Shown piece by piece: positions 5,635-8,889 of a DNA stretch of 8,889 bases. This DNA comes from Beijerinckiaceae bacterium. GTDB lineage: Bacteria; Pseudomonadota; Alphaproteobacteria; Rhizobiales; Beijerinckiaceae. How positions within the stretch are numbered: position 1 is the stretch's first letter; every line of letters starts with the position of its first letter. Under the pieces are notes generated by a model that saw only the letters and a list, made by a program, of their open reading frames with translations, was not told the origin of the DNA and made no database searches. The DNA is taken from positions 1 to 8,889 of the forward strand of contig CANCSY010000123.1 in NCBI GenBank assembly GCA_947380915.1. Direction: 5' to 3'. A program made the position numbers and the translations under genes.

Positions 5635-7031
5635 AGGCCCGGCAGACGGGTCCGCGCGCCCGGACGCGCGAAGGAGGCCATCCACCCATGCTGCGCGGGC
5701 CCATACAAGGCCCCGCCGGAGGCCGGAAACATCTGGGCGAAATCCGCTGGCGTCGTCACCACGCAGGCTGCGTCCAGCGGCGTCACTGTCAATCCGCAGC
5801 GCTCCAGATGGCGAAAGGTCGCGTCTTCGCAGGATTGCAGGTCCGATAGCTTGAGCGGGGCGCCATCCCCATTGGCGGGCGCGTTGATGAGGCAGAACAG
5901 GCGTTCGCTTTGCGGCTGGGCGCCCGGCTCTGGCGATGGATCGCCGCGATCCTGCGCGCAGACATAGACCGTGGGCGCGCGCGGGACGCGACCGTGGATC
6001 ATGATGTCATCGAACTCGGCCCGGTAGGCGTCCGAGAAAAACACATTATGGCGCAGCAGGGGAAAGCCCTCGGTCTTGGCCTGCATGGACCATGTGATCG
6101 CCGAGAGGACGCGCGCCTTGGGCGGCGTCATGGCGACGGCGCCGGTGACGTCGGGACCCAGCAAACCCGCCCCCAGCGCCGACACATCGCCGTTCATGAT
6201 GACGGCATCCGCCGCCAGGCGCTCGCCATCGGCAAGCTCCACCCCGCAAGAGCGCCCGCCCTCGACGAGGATGCGCGCCGCCCGGCGGTTGTAGAGAAAG
6301 GTCGCGCCGCAGCGCTGCGCCATGGTCGCCAGCCCCTCGGCCAGCCGCTGCATGCCGCCCTCGATCAGCCAGACGCCCTCGCGCTCCACATGGGCCACCA
6401 GCATGAGGGTGGCGGGCGCCGCATAGGGTGAGGCGCCGCAATAGGTGGCGTAACGGGCGAAGAGTTGGCGCAGGCGCGGATCACGGAACGTGCCAGCCAG
6501 CGCATCCGCCAGGGTTGAATAGGGCGAGATGCGCATCAGCTCGCCCAGGCGCGAGAAGCCGATCCGGCGCGAGAGTTGAAACAGATTGGGCCGGGAGGCG
6601 TGGATGAAGCTGTCCTTTAGCGTCCTATAGATGCCCTGCGCCCGCGCGGCGAAATCCCGATAGGCTTGCGCGTCCCGCGCGCCGCAGAAGGCTGCGATGG
6701 CTTCGACGCTCTGCTCGAGATCGGCGAAGAGGTCGAGCCGCGCGCCATCGCTCCAGCCATGGCGGGCCAGGGTCTGCGTGGGCTTGCAGGTGACATGATC
6801 GTCAAGGGACAGGCCCACATCTGCGGCCAGTTCATCGAAAACCCAGCGCATGGTGAGGACCGTGGGGCCGGAGTCGATGGGGACGCCGCCCGCCATGACT
6901 TCGCGCATCTTGCCGCCCGGAGCCGCAGTCGATTCCACCACCGTGACCTCGACGCCTGCAGCGGCCAGACGCAGCGCGGCGGTCAGTCCGCCCACGCCCG
7001 CCCCAATGATCACGACATGGCGCATGCGCAT
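5391..7031 (-). CDS. crtD: Hydroxyneurosporene/rhodopin 3,4-desaturase (methoxyneurosporene dehydrogenase)
   Basis: CrtD is an FAD-dependent, membrane-associated desaturase that introduces the 3,4 double bond into 1-hydroxy acyclic carotenoids. The N-terminus carries VVIIGAGVGGLTAALRLA (6-23) with the GxGxxG dinucleotide motif, followed by the phytoene-desaturase-family stretch APGGKMRE and IDSGPTVLTM. The C-terminal FAD motif GLYLAGGGVHPGSGVPMA is at about 465-482. The closest family alternative is CrtI, but the position divergent from crtEF and the crtC relic after it favour CrtD. The start at 7031 is preferred because GGAGG lies seven bases upstream; in-frame ATGs at 7103 and 7091 would lie in the operator region. 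The conserved part ends near residue 499; the last 47 residues (rich in S, T, P, A, G) are the frame-shifted reading of the crtC relic, so the original stop seems to have been lost. Confidence 0.93.
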   Translation of the reverse strand: MRMRHVVIIGAGVGGLTAALRLAAAGVEVTVVESTAAPGGKMREVMAGGVPIDSGPTVLTMRWVFDELAADVGLSLDDHVTCKPTQTLARHGWSDGARLDLFADLEQSVEAIAAFCGARDAQAYRDFAARAQGIYRTLKDSFIHASRPNLFQLSRRIGFSRLGELMRISPYSTLADALAGTFRDPRLRQLFARYATYCGASPYAAPATLMLVAHVEREGVWLIEGGMQRLAEGLATMAQRCGATFLYNRRAARILVEGGRSCGVELADGERLAADAVIMNGDVSALGAGLLGPDVTGAVAMTPPKARVLSAITWSMQAKTEGFPLLRHNVFFSDAYRAEFDDIMIHGRVPRAPTVYVCAQDRGDPSPEPGAQPQSERLFCLINAPANGDGAPLKLSDLQSCEDATFRHLERCGLTVTPLDAACVVTTPADFAQMFPASGGALYGPAQHGWMASFARPGARTRLPGLYLAGGGVHPGSGVPMAALSGRQAALSVMADLASTAPFRPVVTSGGPSMRSATTGDKQSATAPSSPGAAGPDARTRSTPAP

Positions 7032-7038
7032 CCGACCG

Positions 7039-7043
7039 CCTCC
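7039..7043 (-). promoter_or_regulatory. Shine-Dalgarno GGAGG that sets the crtD start
   Basis: On the minus strand GGAGG (7043-7039) precedes ATG at 7031-7029 by seven bases. This favours the shorter 546-residue CrtD over starts at 7103 or 7091, which would place the operator palindrome inside the coding sequence and add residues unlike the family. A second in-frame ATG at 7025 is a minor alternative. Confidence 0.75.
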
Positions 7044-7072
7044 GCGAGAAAAATGCGCGGAGCCCTCTTGCG

Positions 7073-7090
7073 TGTCAACATAAATTGACA
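7073..7090. promoter_or_regulatory. PpsR/CrtJ-type operator TGT-N12-ACA
   Basis: TGT at 7073-7075 and ACA at 7088-7090 are separated by exactly 12 AT-rich bases (CAACATAAATTG). This is an exact match to the palindromic consensus bound by the redox/light-responsive repressor PpsR (CrtJ), which controls carotenoid, bacteriochlorophyll and light-harvesting genes in purple bacteria. It lies in the 101-base interval between the divergent crtD and crtE genes, 42 bases from each start codon, and a TTGACA on each strand overlaps it. Repression of both transcripts by one site is therefore likely. I could not identify convincing -10 boxes. Confidence 0.8.
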
Positions 7091-7102
7091 TTACATTTGA
7101 CA
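7085..7102. promoter_or_regulatory. Degenerate second PpsR-like half-palindrome
   Basis: TTG-N12-ACA at 7085-7102 has the correct length and one perfect half (ACA at 7100-7102) but TTG in place of TGT in the other. It shares six bases (7085-7090) with the exact operator beside it. TTGACA is repeated at 7085-7090 and 7097-7102, so the site could equally be two -35 elements for crtE. It is a weak candidate for a cooperative second site. Confidence 0.35.
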
Positions 7103-7132
7103 ATCAAAACTGACGAGTGATGGGGTAGGACC

Positions 7133-8002
7133 ATGCAGATCGCAGACCGCATCGAGCAAGCCCTCGCACAGGCCATCGCATCTGCGCAGGGCGCAGGCGC
7201 GCCGCCCCTGCTGGCCTCGGCCCTTCAGTACGCGGTTTTCCCGAGCGGGCATCGCATCCGGCCCCAGCTCTGCCTGGCGGTGGCCATGGCCTGCGGCGAT
7301 ACGGACCCCGCAGCGGCCGACGCGGCGGCGGCCTCCATCGAACTGTTGCATTGCGCCTCCCTCGTCCATGACGATCTCCCCTGCTTCGACGATGCGGACA
7401 TGCGGCGCGGCAAGCCTTCGGTCCATCTGCAATATGGCGAGCCGCTGGCGGTTCTGACCGGCGACGCGCTGATCGTACAGGCCTTCGAGATTCTGGCCCA
7501 GGGCGTCGCCAAATCCCCCCAGAGGCTGGCGAGCCTGCTGACCATCATCGCCCAATCCGTGGGCTCCCCCAATGGCATTGTGGCGGGCCAGGCCTGGGAA
7601 TGCGAGGCGGCGGTCTCCCTCAGCGATTACCAGCGCGCCAAGACCGGCGCCCTTTTCGTGGCCGCCACGGCGGCGGGGGCGGCGGCAGCGGGCCATGATC
7701 CCGCGATCTGGCGCACGCTGGGCGCCAAGCTCGGCGAGGCCTATCAGGTCGCCGACGATCTGCGCGATGTGCTCTGCAACGCTGCGGAACTCGGCAAGCC
7801 CATCGGCCAGGACGCCGCACGCAAGCGCCCCAACGCCGCCGCGCAACTGGGCGTCGGCGGGGCCAAGGCACGGCTTGAGGAGCTGATGAAGGCGGCGATC
7901 GACTCGATCCCCGATTGCCCCGGCCAGACCCAGCTGCGCAAGCTCATCAAGGCCCAGACCAGCGCGTTCTTCCCCAAGGAACTCGCCCTCGTGGCGGCCT
8001 GA
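7133..8002 (+). CDS. crtE: Geranylgeranyl diphosphate synthase
   Basis: CrtE condenses isopentenyl diphosphate with allylic diphosphates to give C20 geranylgeranyl diphosphate, precursor of carotenoids and of the phytyl tail of bacteriochlorophyll. In this 289-residue protein the first aspartate-rich motif is DDLPCFD (80-86), with SLVHDD before it and RRGKPSVH (91-98) after it; the second is DDLRD (208-212) in GEAYQVADDLRDVL. FPSGHRIRP (36-44) supplies the usual diphosphate-binding Gly, His and Arg. Length and motifs fit the trans-prenyltransferase family. FPP synthase (ispA) has similar motifs, but adjacency to crtF and divergence from crtD fix the call as crtE. The ATG is preceded by a purine-rich GGGGTAGGA. 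It is followed 9 bases later by crtF, with which it is surely cotranscribed. Confidence 0.95.
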   Translation: MQIADRIEQALAQAIASAQGAGAPPLLASALQYAVFPSGHRIRPQLCLAVAMACGDTDPAAADAAAASIELLHCASLVHDDLPCFDDADMRRGKPSVHLQYGEPLAVLTGDALIVQAFEILAQGVAKSPQRLASLLTIIAQSVGSPNGIVAGQAWECEAAVSLSDYQRAKTGALFVAATAAGAAAAGHDPAIWRTLGAKLGEAYQVADDLRDVLCNAAELGKPIGQDAARKRPNAAAQLGVGGAKARLEELMKAAIDSIPDCPGQTQLRKLIKAQTSAFFPKELALVAA

Positions 8003-8011
8003 GGGCGCGCC

Positions 8012-8889
8012 GTGACGGCGCAGGCCCAGGGGCGTCCCGTCATGGCGAATCCCGTCTCCAGCTGGCGCGACAGCCTGATCAGGCTGCGCACCCGCGTCAT
8101 CAGCAACCCCCGTTTCCAGCGCTGGGCGGCGGCCTCGCCGCTCACCCGCTTCATCGCGCGGCGGCAGGCGCGGGCCTTGTTCGACCTGTGCGCAGGCTTT
8201 GTCTATTCGCAGGTCCTCGCCGCCTTCGTGCAGCTGCGCCTCTGCGATCATCTTGCCGAAGGACCACGCTCCGTGGAGGCGCTGGCCCGCCTCACTGACC
8301 TCACCCCCGACGCCGCCAGGCGCCTGCTCCGCGCCGCCGCCTCGCTGGGGCTGGTGCGTTCCATGCCGGGCGAGCGCTATGCGCTGGCTGATCTGGGCGC
8401 CTCCATGATCGGCAATCCCTCCGTGGCCGCCTTCATCGCCCATCACGCGCTGCTCTATGATGATCTGCGCGATCCCGTGGCCCTGCTGCGCGGTCAGACG
8501 CAAACGCGACTTTCCCAATTCTGGCCCTATGCGGGCGACCGGCCCGAGACGGCCTCAGGCGCCGAGACGCCGCCCGAAGGCTATGCGGGCTACAGCGCCC
8601 TCATGGCGCAATCGCAGGCGCTGGTGGCGGAGGACATACTTGACGCCTGGCCCATGACCAGGCACCGCCGCCTGCTGGATGTGGGCGGCGGCGAGGGTGT
8701 CTTCATCGCGGAGGTGGCGGCTAGCGCGCCGGACTTGCAGCTGCAACTCTTCGACCTGCCACCCGTGGCCGCGCGGGCGCAGGAGGCGCTGGCCCGCCGG
8801 GGTCTCGCCAATCGGGTGGACTGCATCGGCGGGAGCTTCCTGCGCGATCCCCTGCCGCGCGGGGCCGACATTATCAGCCTCGTGCGCAT
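8012..8889 (+). CDS. crtF: Hydroxyneurosporene O-methyltransferase (3' end outside window)
   Basis: CrtF transfers a methyl group from S-adenosylmethionine to the 1-hydroxyl of carotenoids made by CrtC and CrtD, yielding the methoxy group of spheroidene and spirilloxanthin. The visible 292 residues show the plant-type O-methyltransferase layout: an N-terminal dimerisation and winged-helix region (FDLCAGFVYSQVLAAFVQL, 57-75; LTDLTPDAARRLLRAAASLGLV, about 94-115), then the SAM-binding motif I LLDVGGGEGVF (221-231) and the acidic loop FDLPPV (247-252). RFQRWAAASPLTR at 34-46 is typical of CrtF. The start is either GTG at 8012, with GAGGG upstream and 9 bases after crtE, or ATG at 8042 in the same frame; conserved sequence begins after both, so the choice is uncertain. 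The gene runs off the right edge before its end. Confidence 0.93.
   Translation, partial: MTAQAQGRPVMANPVSSWRDSLIRLRTRVISNPRFQRWAAASPLTRFIARRQARALFDLCAGFVYSQVLAAFVQLRLCDHLAEGPRSVEALARLTDLTPDAARRLLRAAASLGLVRSMPGERYALADLGASMIGNPSVAAFIAHHALLYDDLRDPVALLRGQTQTRLSQFWPYAGDRPETASGAETPPEGYAGYSALMAQSQALVAEDILDAWPMTRHRRLLDVGGGEGVFIAEVAASAPDLQLQLFDLPPVAARAQEALARRGLANRVDCIGGSFLRDPLPRGADIISLVR

Noticed and set aside
4972..5685. Minus-strand open frame of 237 codons as a real gene
   Set aside because: Only the central part (about 5389-5547) resembles CrtC. The upstream part is frame-shifted crtD and the downstream part is antisense to the glycosyltransferase, so it is a relic, not a gene.
7091..8518. Long (475-codon) minus-strand open frame
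   Set aside because: It is antisense to crtE and crtF, whose motifs are unmistakable; its translation is low-complexity Gly/Ala/Arg/Gln-rich, as expected from the opposite strand of GC-rich coding DNA.

Overview
The window comes from a GC-rich phototrophic alphaproteobacterium (purple bacterium or aerobic anoxygenic phototroph). It carries one edge of a photosynthesis gene cluster: carotenoid genes of the spirilloxanthin/spheroidene type (crtC, crtD, crtE, crtF) and a palindrome matching the PpsR/CrtJ operator consensus. The species cannot be fixed from the sequence.

Layout. Positions 1-216 hold the 3' end of rplS (ribosomal protein L19), followed by a weak hairpin and then a strong Rho-independent terminator. 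A NAD(P)-binding reductase lies on the minus strand (420-1103, TTG start). After a 366-base gap with a plausible sigma-70 promoter comes a four-helix DUF2269-type membrane protein (1470-1937). These look like flanking genes outside the cluster. From 2046 a tight plus-strand run follows: crtC, a three-helix small membrane protein, a classical SDR oxidoreductase, and a GT4-type glycosyltransferase. It meets the minus-strand crtD tail to tail. crtD is divergent from crtE-crtF across a 101-base regulatory interval with the TGT-N12-ACA palindrome. crtF runs off the right edge.

How the genes work together. CrtE makes geranylgeranyl diphosphate. Genes outside the window would turn it into phytoene and then neurosporene or lycopene. 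CrtC hydrates the 1,2 double bond, CrtD introduces the 3,4 double bond, and CrtF methylates the 1-hydroxyl group. The roles of the small membrane protein, the SDR and the glycosyltransferase in this pathway are unknown.

Main discovery. Just downstream of crtD, on the same strand and in a different frame, lies a decayed N-terminal fragment of a second crtC (about 5389-5547). This suggests an ancestral crtD-crtC operon was broken and crtC is now supplied by a diverged copy about 2.4 kb away on the opposite strand. The breakpoint also seems to have removed the natural 3' end of the glycosyltransferase and the natural stop of crtD. Each now reads into the other's antisense strand, giving a 244-base convergent coding overlap in which three reading frames (crtD tail, crtC relic, glycosyltransferase tail) can be read.
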